The notes: a model not told the origin generated them from the sequence alone. A stretch of 64,000 nucleotides of DNA from Litchfieldia alkalitelluris (GCF_002019645.1 NZ_KV917374.1:1934696-1998695), one strand, 5' to 3'; positions 45,333 to 53,009 are shown, numbered from the stretch's first letter. Program-made: numbers and translations.

Positions 45333-45367
45333 TAAAAAAAATAGAAGGCCGTAGTTGACCTTCTACT
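45333..45367 (-). terminator. Terminator of the YjcZ pair
   Basis: On the minus strand GTAGAAGGTC-AACTACG-GCCTTCTATTTTTTT (one G-T pair). Confidence 0.9.
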
Positions 45368-45377
45368 CTCCTTTTTA

Positions 45378-45500
45378 TTAGCACCAAGCTGCTCCTACAA
45401 TGATAAGTAGGATAAATAGAACAACAATTAATACGAATGAATTATTAGTTGTTCCATATGATGCAACTGGTGCTGTGTAACCGTAGCCACACCAAGACAT
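45378..45500 (-). CDS. YjcZ-family small sporulation protein
   Basis: This 40-residue protein starts MSWCGYGYTAPVASYG and ends in a hydrophobic helix [19 protein letters not shown]. This [17 protein letters not shown] pattern is the YjcZ/YtxK-like spore membrane peptide family. AAGGAGTG lies 8 nt before ATG. It is the second of two such genes in tandem. Two Cys residues (4 and 40) are unusual for the family. Confidence 0.85.
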   Translation of the reverse strand: MSWCGYGYTAPVASYGTTNNSFVLIVVLFILLIIVGAAWC

Positions 45501-45527
45501 ATTTTTCACTCCTTTATCTTTTGGTTT

Positions 45528-45635
45528 TTAGTATCCATATCCTCCTGTATAGGAAGTTCCTACAATAATAAGTAGGATAAATAAAACAACAATTAGCGCA
45601 AAACCTGCACCATATCCATAACCGCCACCGCTCAT
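45528..45635 (-). CDS. YjcZ-family small sporulation protein
   Basis: This 35-residue protein begins [19 protein letters not shown] and ends with a G/Y-rich tail TGGYGY. It has the family helix [16 protein letters not shown]. The ribosome site is GGAGGTG, 6 nt before ATG. A CATANNNTA element (CATAAGATA) lies 30 bp upstream, as expected for a mother-cell sporulation sigma factor. Confidence 0.87.
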   Translation of the reverse strand: MSGGGYGYGAGFALIVVLFILLIIVGTSYTGGYGY

Positions 45636-45664
45636 AACAACACCTCCAATCAGCCTTGATACGT

Positions 45665-45673
45665 TATCTTATG
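45665..45673 (-). promoter_or_regulatory. SigK/SigE-type -10 element
   Basis: CATAAGATA on the minus strand matches CATANNNTA. The -35 part is not clear. The same motif class precedes four neighbouring sporulation genes. Confidence 0.45.
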
Positions 45674-45773
45674 TAACACTTCTCAATAAGGTAAGGGTTC
45701 ATGTCCTATGTGATTCGTACAATTTTCCATGATTGTCTTGGTGCACTTGTCCCCTGCGTTTTCCTAGTTGAAT

Positions 45774-45782
45774 CATACACTA
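45774..45782 (+). promoter_or_regulatory. SigK/SigE-type -10 element
   Basis: CATACACTA lies 30 bp before the Gly/Tyr-rich protein gene and also fits the SigE form CATACA-T. Confidence 0.5.
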
Positions 45783-45811
45783 TGGTATAGCGATACTGGG
45801 AGGTGGAAAAG

Positions 45812-46087
45812 ATGTCAGTTCAACATTACCATGGATTATGCCAAAGATATCGCGGCCGTGCTGTAAAAATCACAACTCGTGATGGAAGAATTCAAAGAGG
45901 GATTATTCAGCATGTTGATCATCAAAATGTATATATTAAATCATTCGGTGGGACTGGAGCTACTCGTCACTTAGGTGGCTTTGGATATGGATTTTATGGC
46001 TATGGTGGTTATGGATACGGAGGATATGGGACTGGGGTTGCTCTTGGAGCGATAACGGCACTTGCCTTACTTCCGTTCTTCTGGTAA
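45812..46087 (+). CDS. Gly/Tyr-rich sporulation-associated protein with Sm-like start
   Basis: ATG 45812 has GGGAGGTG 6 nt upstream. The 91 residues have two parts. The first, RGRAVKITTRDGRIQRGIIQHVDHQNVYIKS, has the five-strand spacing of small Sm/SH3-like barrels. The second, GGFGYGFYGYGGYGYGGYG, is a Gly/Tyr-rich stretch followed by a hydrophobic end VALGAITALALLPFF. Proteins like this occur in Bacillus spore coats; I infer the role from composition and neighbours. Confidence 0.75.
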   Translation: MSVQHYHGLCQRYRGRAVKITTRDGRIQRGIIQHVDHQNVYIKSFGGTGATRHLGGFGYGFYGYGGYGYGGYGTGVALGAITALALLPFFW

Positions 46088-46115
46088 AAGAGTCCAATCA
46101 TTCTTCTTAAACTTT

Positions 46116-46124
46116 CATAGGATA
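46116..46124 (+). promoter_or_regulatory. SigK/SigE-type -10 element
   Basis: CATAGGATA, part of the sequence TTTCATAGGATATAA that recurs before the YjcZ gene at 47449. Confidence 0.5.
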
Positions 46125-46146
46125 TAAAGAGAAAACAGGAGGTGAT

Positions 46147-46299
46147 ATGATGAGTGGAGTAGCAGGATATGCAGGCGCAGGCTTTGCATTAATTGTTGTC
46201 CTTTTCATTCTGTTAATCATTGTTGGCGCTAGCGGATTTACAACTGGTGGAGCAGGTTATGGATATGGAGCCGGTGCAGGATATGGTTATGGCTATTAA
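46147..46299 (+). CDS. YjcZ-family small sporulation protein
   Basis: This 50-residue protein starts with tandem ATG; AGGAGGTG lies directly upstream. It begins [20 protein letters not shown], then ILLIIVGASG, and ends with a long G/Y tail GGAGYGYGAGAGYGYGY. It is longer than its relatives. A strong terminator follows 28 bp after the stop. Confidence 0.88.
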   Translation: MMSGVAGYAGAGFALIVVLFILLIIVGASGFTTGGAGYGYGAGAGYGYGY

Positions 46300-46326
46300 G
46301 AGCCCATGGGTTTAGTTCATATAAGG

Positions 46327-46356
46327 GAAGCAGCATAAGCTGCTTCTTTTTGTTTT
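46327..46356. terminator. Bidirectional terminator between yjcZ-like and spoVIF
   Basis: GAAGCAGC-ATAA-GCTGCTTC followed by TTTTTGTTTTTT. Confidence 0.93.
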
Positions 46357-46360
46357 TTCT

Positions 46361-46615
46361 TTACTTCTTCTTATTCATCATTTTAGAGATCGTTTGAGGA
46401 TCAATATTTTTCTTTTGCTTCACTAAAATATCTACAATCTTATCTTCTACTTGTTTAGGAACCTTCTTACCGGTCATTCGTGATAATTTCTGGGTTAATT
46501 CTCTTATTGTGGTTTCGTCTTGCAAATCAGCATTCTTTAAAGACTGAACTAGCTTCATAAGTTCTTCCATTTTTATTCCTGTCTTATTTTCAACTCCTTT
46601 AAACATGTCAGGCAT
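46361..46615 (-). CDS. spoVIF: Stage VI sporulation protein F
   Basis: This 84-residue protein matches SpoVIF (YjcC) over its length: FKGVENKTGIKMEELMKLVQSLKNADLQDETTIRELTQ and a C-terminal VEDKIVDILVKQKKNIDPQTISKMM. SpoVIF is a mother-cell protein needed for coat assembly and for stability of GerE-dependent expression in B. subtilis, where it lies near yjcZ as here. GGAGGCG is 6 nt before ATG. A CATAAGCTA element lies 27 bp upstream. Confidence 0.93.
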   Translation of the reverse strand: MPDMFKGVENKTGIKMEELMKLVQSLKNADLQDETTIRELTQKLSRMTGKKVPKQVEDKIVDILVKQKKNIDPQTISKMMNKKK

Positions 46616-46641
46616 TTTCTCGCCTCCTTCTATCCTTTGGA

Positions 46642-46650
46642 TAGCTTATG
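46642..46650 (-). promoter_or_regulatory. SigK-type -10 element of spoVIF
   Basis: CATAAGCTA on the minus strand fits CATANNNTA. B. subtilis spoVIF is known to depend on SigK. Confidence 0.5.
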
Positions 46651-46757
46651 AATAAAGAAAAAGATGTGCTTGGACTTGGTAAAATACCCAGTCGATTTTT
46701 TCTTAATAGACATAAGATGGTTAGAGACAGAAGTTTGATATGAAAGGAGTGTCAATA

Positions 46758-46997
46758 TTGCCTTGCTTTCCGGGTTATCGATACTGAGGACCAAATTGTA
46801 GTGGGCCGGGGGCTCCAACTAACCAATTAGATGCTATCTGCATGCGTCATGATGCATGTTATCAGAAATTTGGTCATAATCCGATTTGTGATGAAAGGTT
46901 TTTAAGACAATTAGAGCCTATCATAAATAGTCCAACGAAGATGGGAAGAGATGCGAGAATTATGTATAAGGCCATCCAACTTAAGCGTCTAATGTAG
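46758..46997 (+). pseudogene. Phospholipase-A2-like small protein gene with in-frame TGA
   Basis: TTG 46758 has AAAGGAG 8 nt upstream. The frame reads PCFPGYRY, then TGA (46785-46787), then GPNCSGPGAPTNQLDAICMR, HDACYQKFGHNPICDERFL and continues to TAG. HDACY is the PLA2 catalytic His-Asp/Cys motif, and YRxCGPxCSGPG is the usual start of this Bacillus family, so TGA replaces a conserved Cys codon (a single base change from TGC/TGT). Downstream codons are clean. Most likely it is a recent nonsense mutation; it could also be a sequence error. Readthrough has no support here. Confidence 0.8.
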
Positions 46998-47127
46998 ACT
47001 AATAGAGGACAAGCGCCTTTTTTATACAATCTAGTAATCAGTCCTATCAAACTAGCTTTACCATCATATAGTAAAGTAAGCCGACCATATCCAGCCTGTA
47101 AAAGCACTTCAACTCATAACATCTCAC

Positions 47128-47160
47128 AGAAAAGGAAGCCATTGTGCTTCCTTTTCTTAT
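47128..47160 (+). terminator. Terminator of the PLA2-like gene
   Basis: AGAAAAGGAAGC-CATTGT-GCTTCCTTTTCT, a perfect 12-bp stem. Confidence 0.9.
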
Positions 47161-47216
47161 GTCAGTCGAAGGAGAAAAGTCACAACCCTTAATTTATATA
47201 ATTAAGAAGGTGGAGA

Positions 47217-47345
47217 ATGGGCCAGTGGCTTGGCACAGGTTATGACTATGACCGTAACAACTCAAACAGCAGCTTTATACTACTAGTCGTATTGTTCTTC
47301 TAGTAAAAAATGTTGGAACCAAACTATCCAATAGTAGAAGAGAGC
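47217..47345 (+). pseudogene. Truncated YjcZ-family gene
   Basis: After AAGGTGGAGA, ATG 47217 encodes MGQWLGTGYDYDRNNSNSSF and ILLVVLFF, then TAG at 47301. Past the stop, another frame gives EPNYPIV, matching the NYPI ending of the two intact genes downstream. The helix is thus interrupted by an indel/stop. It is a decayed third member of the tandem group. Confidence 0.75.
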
Positions 47346-47410
47346 CATTAAGACAAACGCCTTTTTTAAAGAAAACAAGACAGATGCCTTGTCCTCTATG
47401 AAACTTTTTT

Positions 47411-47419
47411 CATAGGATA
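47411..47419 (+). promoter_or_regulatory. SigK/SigE-type -10 element
   Basis: CATAGGATA lies 30 bp before the next YjcZ gene, within the same TTTCATAGGATATAA context as at 46116. Confidence 0.5.
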
Positions 47420-47448
47420 TAACAAACCTAATAAAGGAGGTGGAATCG

Positions 47449-47553
47449 ATGAGTACATGGGGTAACAACTCTAATAGCTTCACACTATTAGTCGTATTAT
47501 TTGTTCTGTTGATTATCGTTGGTTCTAACTATCCAATTGCTCAAGGTTATTAA
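47449..47553 (+). CDS. YjcZ-family small sporulation protein
   Basis: This 34-residue protein is MSTWGNNSNSFTLLVVLF followed by VLLIIVGSNYPIAQGY. AAAGGAGGTGG precedes ATG. It is nearly the same as the next gene in the helix and the NYPI end, so the two arose by tandem duplication together with the broken copy at 47217. Confidence 0.87.
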   Translation: MSTWGNNSNSFTLLVVLFVLLIIVGSNYPIAQGY

Positions 47554-47600
47554 ATGTAACGCATAATTCATGATAAATCATTTTAAAAGGAGGTGATTTT

Positions 47601-47714
47601 ATGAGTTACGGAGGTTTTGGTGGAGGTATGTCAAATAGCTTCACACTTTTAGTTGTCTTGTTCATTCTACTAATCATCGTCGGTAACAACTACCCAATTG
47701 GTGGTGGGTACTAA
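47601..47714 (+). CDS. YjcZ-family small sporulation protein
   Basis: This 37-residue protein is MSYGGFGGGMSNSFTLLVVL followed by [25 protein letters not shown] is 6 nt before ATG. It has a hydrophobic helix with a Gly-rich start. It is the last of the run; a terminator follows at 47725. Confidence 0.88.
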   Translation: MSYGGFGGGMSNSFTLLVVLFILLIIVGNNYPIGGGY

Positions 47715-47724
47715 TACAGAATTT

Positions 47725-47755
47725 AATGGCTACATCATTTGATGTAGCCATTTTG
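47725..47755 (+). terminator. Terminator of the YjcZ run
   Basis: AATGGCTACATCA-TTT-GATGTAGCCATTTT. Confidence 0.92.
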
Positions 47756-47988
47756 TGTGAATTAGAATAATAGCTAAATTTCGAATCTGCTAGTTCATAG
47801 AATTAAGAATTAACTATTAATTCAAGGATACTTTTATTTTTTGAGGAAATAATACAAGAGTTGGAAAAAGGTTGGAGAAGGAGTGTTTCTATTGGAGATT
47901 CAAGAGCAAAAAGTAAAAATAGGAAATTTTAACTTGTTTTATCGAAGTTAAACAATAATAAAGTATTGTAGATTCTTTTTTTTTAGAT

Positions 47989-48579
47989 TTATTTTTCATA
48001 AAAAAAAATAGCCAACTTTTTAAATGTTCTAACAAGAAATATGAAAATTTTCACCCATAACCAACTATAAATTAAAGAAAAGATTGTAATCATTAAGAGG
48101 ATGTTAAGATCAATAGTTGAAGCAATGGAAGGACCTAATATTGGAAATTGGATGATCGCGAGAATAAAGAATATGCCAAGCGTCAGTGAAATGCCCGAAA
48201 AGAGAACCACACCAAGAGTCTTTTTGAAAAGAAGAAAAGCAACCCCTAAGCTTAGCCCAAGTAATCCAGTGGTAAAAGGAAATGCAAATAATTCACTTGG
48301 TTGAATAATAGCAATTAGAACTGAGGCTACCACATAACTTAAGAAACCCATATGGATGGACAAAGTAGTAGAGAGGATAATTGGCAAAGTACTAAGAGCG
48401 CTAATTATCAAAAACACTCCGCCTAACATTCCCGTAGACTGAAGAATCGTTGCAAATGATGCAAGTATTCCTCCATAAACAACACGTCGCGTTTGATTGA
48501 CATTTACCCCAATTAAGTTTTTTATCACCTTAAGATCTGTATGTAATACACGTTTTAATGTGCTTTTTAAATTTACCAT
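47989..48579 (-). CDS. Multi-pass membrane protein, unknown
   Basis: This 196-residue protein has about five TM segments. TRRVVYGGILASFATILQST, LPIILSTTLSIHMGFLSYVVAS and PFTTGLLGLSLGVAFLLFKK recall ECF-type vitamin transporter S-components or YybS-like proteins in layout, but no motif fixes it. AAAGGAG lies somewhat far (13 nt) before ATG. It stands alone, convergent with the YjcZ run. Confidence 0.65.
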   Translation of the reverse strand: MVNLKSTLKRVLHTDLKVIKNLIGVNVNQTRRVVYGGILASFATILQSTGMLGGVFLIISALSTLPIILSTTLSIHMGFLSYVVASVLIAIIQPSELFAFPFTTGLLGLSLGVAFLLFKKTLGVVLFSGISLTLGIFFILAIIQFPILGPSIASTIDLNILLMITIFSLIYSWLWVKIFIFLVRTFKKLAIFFYEK

Positions 48580-48920
48580 TGTTAAAAAATATTCAACTCC
48601 TTTACAAAACTTTCAAATTACAAGGAAATATTACCAATTAATGGAAAGAACCTTGCCGTGGTAAAAATTCATAAGAATTTTAAATACAGATGTCTTGTCT
48701 ATGAGGCTAAGATAAAGAGAAGGTGGATTAAATGAGAAGGTTTTGTGACGGTTACTAGATATCGATTCTATTTCTAGAGGGATGCATAAGATATTGTAGG
48801 TTTTTTGTGTGATTTCTAATTGAGCTGAAAATAACAATCGTTCTTTTTGCGTCTATCTTTGGACAAATACCGTTCCGCTTATAAAATTACCACGTACTCT
48901 GTAACAAAGGAGTGATTTGG
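48580..48920. other. Intergenic region without recognised gene
   Basis: AT-rich sequence between divergent genes. No strong repeat, structure or reading frame with a ribosome site was seen. Confidence 0.6.
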
Positions 48921-49331
48921 ATGGGAGATTTAATTAAATGGGAATGCTTTGAACAATATAGAAAAGCAAAAAAGGCAAAAGAAAAAGGCCCTTCCATTGA
49001 TGAATTAACAAAAGGTTGGAATGATAACGTTTTACCCCAACTAAAACATAGAAAGTTAGATCCAATATTACATGAAATGAAAGAAGCAAGCTTTAATTAT
49101 TTCAAGTGCTTAAAAGAATATGATTATGTTTTAAATCACTATCAACGCATGATGGATGAGATTTACCAGCAAGAATCATACCAACGTCTAAACCAAGCTT
49201 TGCCGAGAAATGAATTAAGAGATCCTCATCATTTTAAGAAGTTACCTCTTATTACCCATGAACACATTAGATATTTTCGAAGTCATAAAGACATTCCGAG
49301 GGATGTTTTAGAGAATGAATCGACCGAGTAA
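48921..49331 (+). CDS. Small helical protein, unknown
   Basis: ATG 48921 has AAAGGAG 9 nt upstream. The 136-residue protein is charged and mostly helical (QYRKAKKAKEKGPSIDELTK, HEMKEASFNYFKCLKEYDYV), with a C-terminal HFKKLPLITHEHIRYFRSHK. No TM, signal or named family. It could be a cytoplasmic sporulation protein given its place, but nothing shows that directly. Confidence 0.65.
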   Translation: MGDLIKWECFEQYRKAKKAKEKGPSIDELTKGWNDNVLPQLKHRKLDPILHEMKEASFNYFKCLKEYDYVLNHYQRMMDEIYQQESYQRLNQALPRNELRDPHHFKKLPLITHEHIRYFRSHKDIPRDVLENESTE

Positions 49332-49616
49332 GTTAATATAGTATATGCCGGTTGGATGATGCAGGTGTCATCCACCATACATAAATTCTTTAACTTTTTT
49401 TATAGACGGGCACGAAATTTAAAATTTGAAACTTTTTTTAGGGTAATTCGTAAGCTAACTAATAGTCTAATATAGAGAAAGATGAATTATAATATTTCTT
49501 GATGCCATTGAGTTAGAGAAAAACACATATAATTGTTATTTAGTTCTTTTCGAGACAGTTTCATTTCATTGATTAAATGAAGAAGAGTAGTAGCTATATA
49601 GGAGGGTTAATATTAT

Positions 49617-50232
49617 ATGAAAAAACTACTTTTATTCGCAACAATCTTAGTCTCAATCATCTTATTCTTTATGTTTTATAGAAATGATGAACCAGTTGAA
49701 ATTATTCGTGAAGTTAGAGATGATATTGTTGAAGATATAAAGGTTATTGATCAACTTGAAACAGCAGAAGGAATCATGATTTATTCAGTGGGTGAATCAA
49801 ATAATGGGGAAAACTATATGTACTCTGTCGACTTAGTAAAAAACTCCCTTACTGGATATAAGTGGTTGGGTGGTGGAGGACATGTTAATACAGATGTTCC
49901 ACTTAACAAACAGTTTACCCTTTCGTAAAATTGCTAAATGAGGATCAGAATATAAATCCAACTTTATTCGGTGTCATTAAGGACCTAAGTATCAAACATA
50001 TTGCTGTTAGTATCCAGAGTGGGACTATCGAAGCGGATTATATGAAGCTAGAAATGGTGAGCTGTTCTATGTGATTCCATTTAATAACGGTGTTGCTAAC
50101 GCTAATTACTTCCAGATCACGATTACTTTTGATGACAACTCAAGTGTTACTCACGTTTTTGCAAATAATGAAGAGATTTCTAAGTTGCAAGAAGGAAGGG
50201 TATTTTATCTTAGTGAGAAAGAATTTAAGTAG
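49617..50232 (+). pseudogene. Secreted-protein gene with two frameshifts
   Basis: The first frame encodes MKKLLLFATILVSIILFFMF, a signal anchor, and runs to TAA near 49928 after GYKWLGGGGHVNTDVP. A second frame continues with PFVKLLNEDQNINPTLFGVI and KHIAVSIQSGTIEA, then a third with GLYEARNGELFYVIPFNNGV, ITFDDNSSVTHVF and ends at TAG 50230. All three make one extracellular protein of about 200 residues, broken near 49915 and 50030. AGGAGGG lies 9 nt before ATG. Confidence 0.75.
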
Positions 50233-50329
50233 AAGTAACATGTTTAATATAAAAAGGGGAGCATTTTATTTTATATTATAACTGTAGTATTTTTTATCTA
50301 TATATAAGTTTTAGCTGGAGGAATATATT

Positions 50330-50479
50330 TTGCAATGGACTACTAAAAACAAGAAAACTCTATTGGTTGTAATAATTATAAGTTTAATAATTGCTGTTCT
50401 GCTTGATTTTAAATATGAAGGATTAATCTTTCAGCTTTTGCCTAAGTCAATGCAATCATATTTAACCAATATTTTATAA
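50330..50479 (+). CDS. Small membrane peptide (49 aa)
   Basis: It starts at TTG with TGGAGG 8 nt upstream. MQWTTKNKKTLLVVIIISLI is followed by IAVLLDFKYEGLIFQLLPKS and a short tail: one TM helix after a basic start. No family was recognised. A terminator follows at 50566. Confidence 0.6.
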   Translation: MQWTTKNKKTLLVVIIISLIIAVLLDFKYEGLIFQLLPKSMQSYLTNIL

Positions 50480-50565
50480 GTATGTAAAATAATCATAAAC
50501 AAGGTACTTTTGAAAAGCATTTAGAAAAAACAAAGCAATATCATCAAAGAATAAACCCTTATATT

Positions 50566-50600
50566 AGCCGATTGATTTTTATATAATCAGTCGGCTTTTT
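50566..50600 (+). terminator. Terminator
   Basis: AGCCGATTGA and TCAGTCGGCT (one G-T pair) are followed by TTTTT. Confidence 0.9.
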
Positions 50601-50756
50601 AACGTCAGTAATAACTAATCTGTCTCTCTGTGATATCAATATAATGTTAATGTATTACTTTGAAGGTTGAACATAAGGGGCAAGTTCCAAAAGAAGGTAT
50701 AAAATTGGAATTTTGATGGAAACTAGTGAAAATTAGTGTTTTAGGTGGCAACTTTG

Positions 50757-51545
50757 ATGAATAACTATACTAACGATAATACGGCTAGACGGTACAAGGC
50801 GCATGTCAGTGCGCTTGGAACAACACAGATTCATCTGAGAAATCCCTATATTGTTGCTTGGTGGAGTGCAGCTTTTCCAGGCTTTGGACATTTGCTGTTA
50901 TCAAAATATATACGAGGTTATTTGTTATTTATTTGGGAAGTGGTCGTTAATTACTTTGCCAATATAAACTTAGCCATGGTTTATTCATTTCAAGGAAAAA
51001 TAGAAATGGCCAAGGATATATTAGATACACGCTGGCTTCTTATTTATATACCTGTATACCTGTTTGCCATATGGGATAGCTATCGAACCACAGTAGATAT
51101 GAATAAAGTTTACATACTGGCAGAGCGAGAAAATCACCGTTTTAATTCTTTTGTTATATCTCCAATAGAAATTAACTATTTAGATAAGAGAGAACCAGCT
51201 TTGGCTTTAATATGGTCGTTGTTTATGCCAGGTCTAGGACTACTCTATATACATAGAATTTTAACAGCAGCTTTTGTTGTGGTTTGGGCTGTTATCTTTT
51301 TTTATCTCTCTCATGGACTTGAAGCAGTGACTTTTTTATTTTTTGGGGAAATCCAAAGAGCAACAGATGTGCTAGATCCAGAATGGCTTTTATTTTTCCC
51401 CTCACTCTACGGTTTTGCTACGTTTGACTCTTATACAGCAACTGTCGAAAATAACAAACTCTATGAAAAAGAACAAAGAAAATATTTAGCAGAACATTAT
51501 CAAAATGCTAAATTTCAAATACTGAGAGGACAAAAAGTTACATGA
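50757..51545 (+). CDS. Membrane protein with two TM2-like repeats
   Basis: ATG 50757 has TAGGTGG 8 nt upstream. The 262-residue protein has two similar halves. The first has FPGFGHLLLSKYIRGYLLFIWE, then LDTRWLLIYIPVYLFAIWDSYRTTVDMNK. The second has MPGLGLLYIHRILTAAFVVVWA, then LDPEWLLFFPSLYGFATFDSYTATVENNK. Each is a helical hairpin with PG-x-G-x-Y like TM2-domain proteins, and both end D-S-Y-x-x-T-V-(D/E)-x-N-K. The function is unknown. The stop overlaps the next, broken gene by four bases. Confidence 0.75.
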   Translation: MNNYTNDNTARRYKAHVSALGTTQIHLRNPYIVAWWSAAFPGFGHLLLSKYIRGYLLFIWEVVVNYFANINLAMVYSFQGKIEMAKDILDTRWLLIYIPVYLFAIWDSYRTTVDMNKVYILAERENHRFNSFVISPIEINYLDKREPALALIWSLFMPGLGLLYIHRILTAAFVVVWAVIFFYLSHGLEAVTFLFFGEIQRATDVLDPEWLLFFPSLYGFATFDSYTATVENNKLYEKEQRKYLAEHYQNAKFQILRGQKVT

Positions 51546-52020
51546 ATAGGATGCAACTCTTTTCTACATTTGAAAATAATACATTTTTAGAGATAGCAAT
51601 AACAATGCTAGAGAAAAACGGAATTAAACAAGAAAATATATTTGCAGTTCCACTTGATAATCGACAAGAGGAACGCAAATATTTGATACACTTCATCGTT
51701 CAGACGGTACAACCTTTATTGATATAGGTATAGCCCTTGCAGCAGCTTTTGCTGTAATCGGAGCTAGTGTCGGTTTCGAACTAGCTTGGGGTCCGATTTA
51801 CTGGGGCCTGATTGGTGCATTTGTAGGATTTGTTCTTGGGTTTGCGATACGTCTTTATACTGAGTTGGTTTTAAAAAAGAAAAAAAGAAAGTTAAAAGGA
51901 AAACATTCAGAAGTGATTCTTATTATTGATTGTGAGGAGACACAATCAGAACTCATAGAAAATATCCTTTGGGCTCATTTTGCACTGGGTGTTGCAAAGA
52001 TTTCTAGAACTATGGTGTGA
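51542..52020 (+). pseudogene. Membrane protein gene with a frameshift, coupled to the TM2-like gene
   Basis: The first frame begins MNRMQLFSTFENNTFLEIAI and includes LEKNGIKQENIFAVPLDNRQ; it stops at 51727. From about 51690 a shifted frame continues: LHRSDGTTFIDIGIALAAAF, ELAWGPIYWGLIGAFVGFVL and IIDCEETQSELIENILW, ending TGA 52018. Intact, it would be about 158 residues with two TM helices and a GAFVGFVLGFAI glycine-zipper. It starts on the ATGA of the gene before, so the two were translated together. Confidence 0.75.
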
Positions 52021-52026
52021 ATGATT

Positions 52027-52061
52027 AGCCGAAAGACTATATAATGTCTTTCGGCTTTTTA
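52027..52061 (+). terminator. Terminator
   Basis: AGCCGAAAGAC-TATATAAT-GTCTTTCGGCTTTTT, a perfect stem. Confidence 0.94.
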
Positions 52062-52167
52062 GCTTAATAATCTGATTAAGTAAACTAAGAAGGAATAAGG
52101 TTTGGTCATGTGGAATCTTATATTTATTGAGTAGCAATTAATATGAATTATATGAAAAGGAGACATT

Positions 52168-52518
52168 ATGGGGCTAGTAGTCTTGATATCTATTGGAGTG
52201 ATTTGGTATTTCTTTATAGATAGAGTCATTCATCAAAAGTTTAAAGTACCTAAAAGAGGCTGGTCATGGTATAAACATGACAATAAAACATATGCTATAT
52301 TTTTTTATCTAGTCTTTACAGCATGTATGCTAATTCCATTTGTTTTCCCAGATGCTAACCTATTTCTCCTATTTCCATTCGTTGGTACCTTCATGAACTT
52401 ATTTTTTTGTATTGAAAAATATATCTATAAAAAAGATGAAAAACTCTATATTATTTATTTATCTGATGCTCTTTTTTGGTTTGTTTTAGGAATTGCGGCA
52501 TATATTTCTTTCAGTTAG
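52168..52518 (+). CDS. Small membrane protein, unknown
   Basis: This 116-residue protein has four hydrophobic helices (about 2-19, 41-58, 63-80 and 95-114). A basic loop KFKVPKRGWSWYKHDNKTY follows the first. AAAGGAGA lies 5-7 nt before ATG. No family was recognised. Confidence 0.6.
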   Translation: MGLVVLISIGVIWYFFIDRVIHQKFKVPKRGWSWYKHDNKTYAIFFYLVFTACMLIPFVFPDANLFLLFPFVGTFMNLFFCIEKYIYKKDEKLYIIYLSDALFWFVLGIAAYISFS

Positions 52519-52585
52519 GACTTCGATACCCAACCGACTTAATCTTCTTGATCAATAATGTAATGATTAAAAGGAAGTGATTTAC

Positions 52586-52687
52586 TTGATTACTACACTC
52601 ACTTCAGTTTTTGGTTTTTTATTTTGCATAACAATAGTGGTTGGTCTTTTTATATTGCTCCGAATAGCAATAAATCGTCGCTCTTAA
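52586..52687 (+). CDS. Very small membrane peptide (33 aa)
   Basis: TTG start with AAGGAAGTG 6 nt upstream; MITTLTSVFGFLFCITIVVG then LFILLRIAINRRS. One TM helix with a basic end. The ribosome site and codon use support it, but it is short. Confidence 0.45.
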   Translation: MITTLTSVFGFLFCITIVVGLFILLRIAINRRS

Positions 52688-52780
52688 ATAATTGATAGAG
52701 CAAGATTTCTTATAAAGTGTACGAAGAATATATTACAAGGATATTATCGCGCATCTTAACTATAGGTAGGAGAATTTTCG

Positions 52781-52954
52781 ATGGACTTAAATGGCCAAAA
52801 TAGATTTAGATGGTGTAGATCATGTGGGAAAACAATTTCAAGAAGATCACCAATATGCCCGAATTGCGGATATAAGGCTCCTAGTGGTGTTGGAGTTGTT
52901 ATTGCAATTTTAGTCGTGATTTTAGTGGTCGTAGCAATTCCTTACATGTTGTGA
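52781..52954 (+). CDS. Zinc-ribbon membrane protein (57 aa)
   Basis: It starts at ATG with TAGGAG 8-9 nt upstream. RFRWCRSCGKTISRRSPICP then NCGYKAP gives two CxxC pairs of a zinc ribbon, followed by one TM helix GVVIAILVVILVVVAIPYML. Such zinc-ribbon/TM proteins are common in Bacillus; the role is unknown. A terminator follows at once. Confidence 0.75.
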   Translation: MDLNGQNRFRWCRSCGKTISRRSPICPNCGYKAPSGVGVVIAILVVILVVVAIPYML

Positions 52955-52977
52955 GTGTTTACGTTTCAGGGAAGGTA

Positions 52978-53009
52978 GGGCTATTCTTCAGTTGAGGAAT
53001 AGCTTTTTA
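52978..53009 (+). terminator. Terminator of the zinc-ribbon gene
   Basis: GGCTATTCTTCA-GTTG-AGGAATAGCTTTTT (near-perfect stem). Confidence 0.9.

Noticed and set aside
46785-46787. Selenocysteine codon in the PLA2-like gene
   Set aside because: The Cys-to-TGA place is suggestive, but no SECIS-like loop is evident just downstream and no sel gene is in view. A nonsense mutation is simpler.
46874-47107. Minus-strand 77-codon frame
   Set aside because: Antisense to the PLA2-like gene and its terminator region; no ribosome site.
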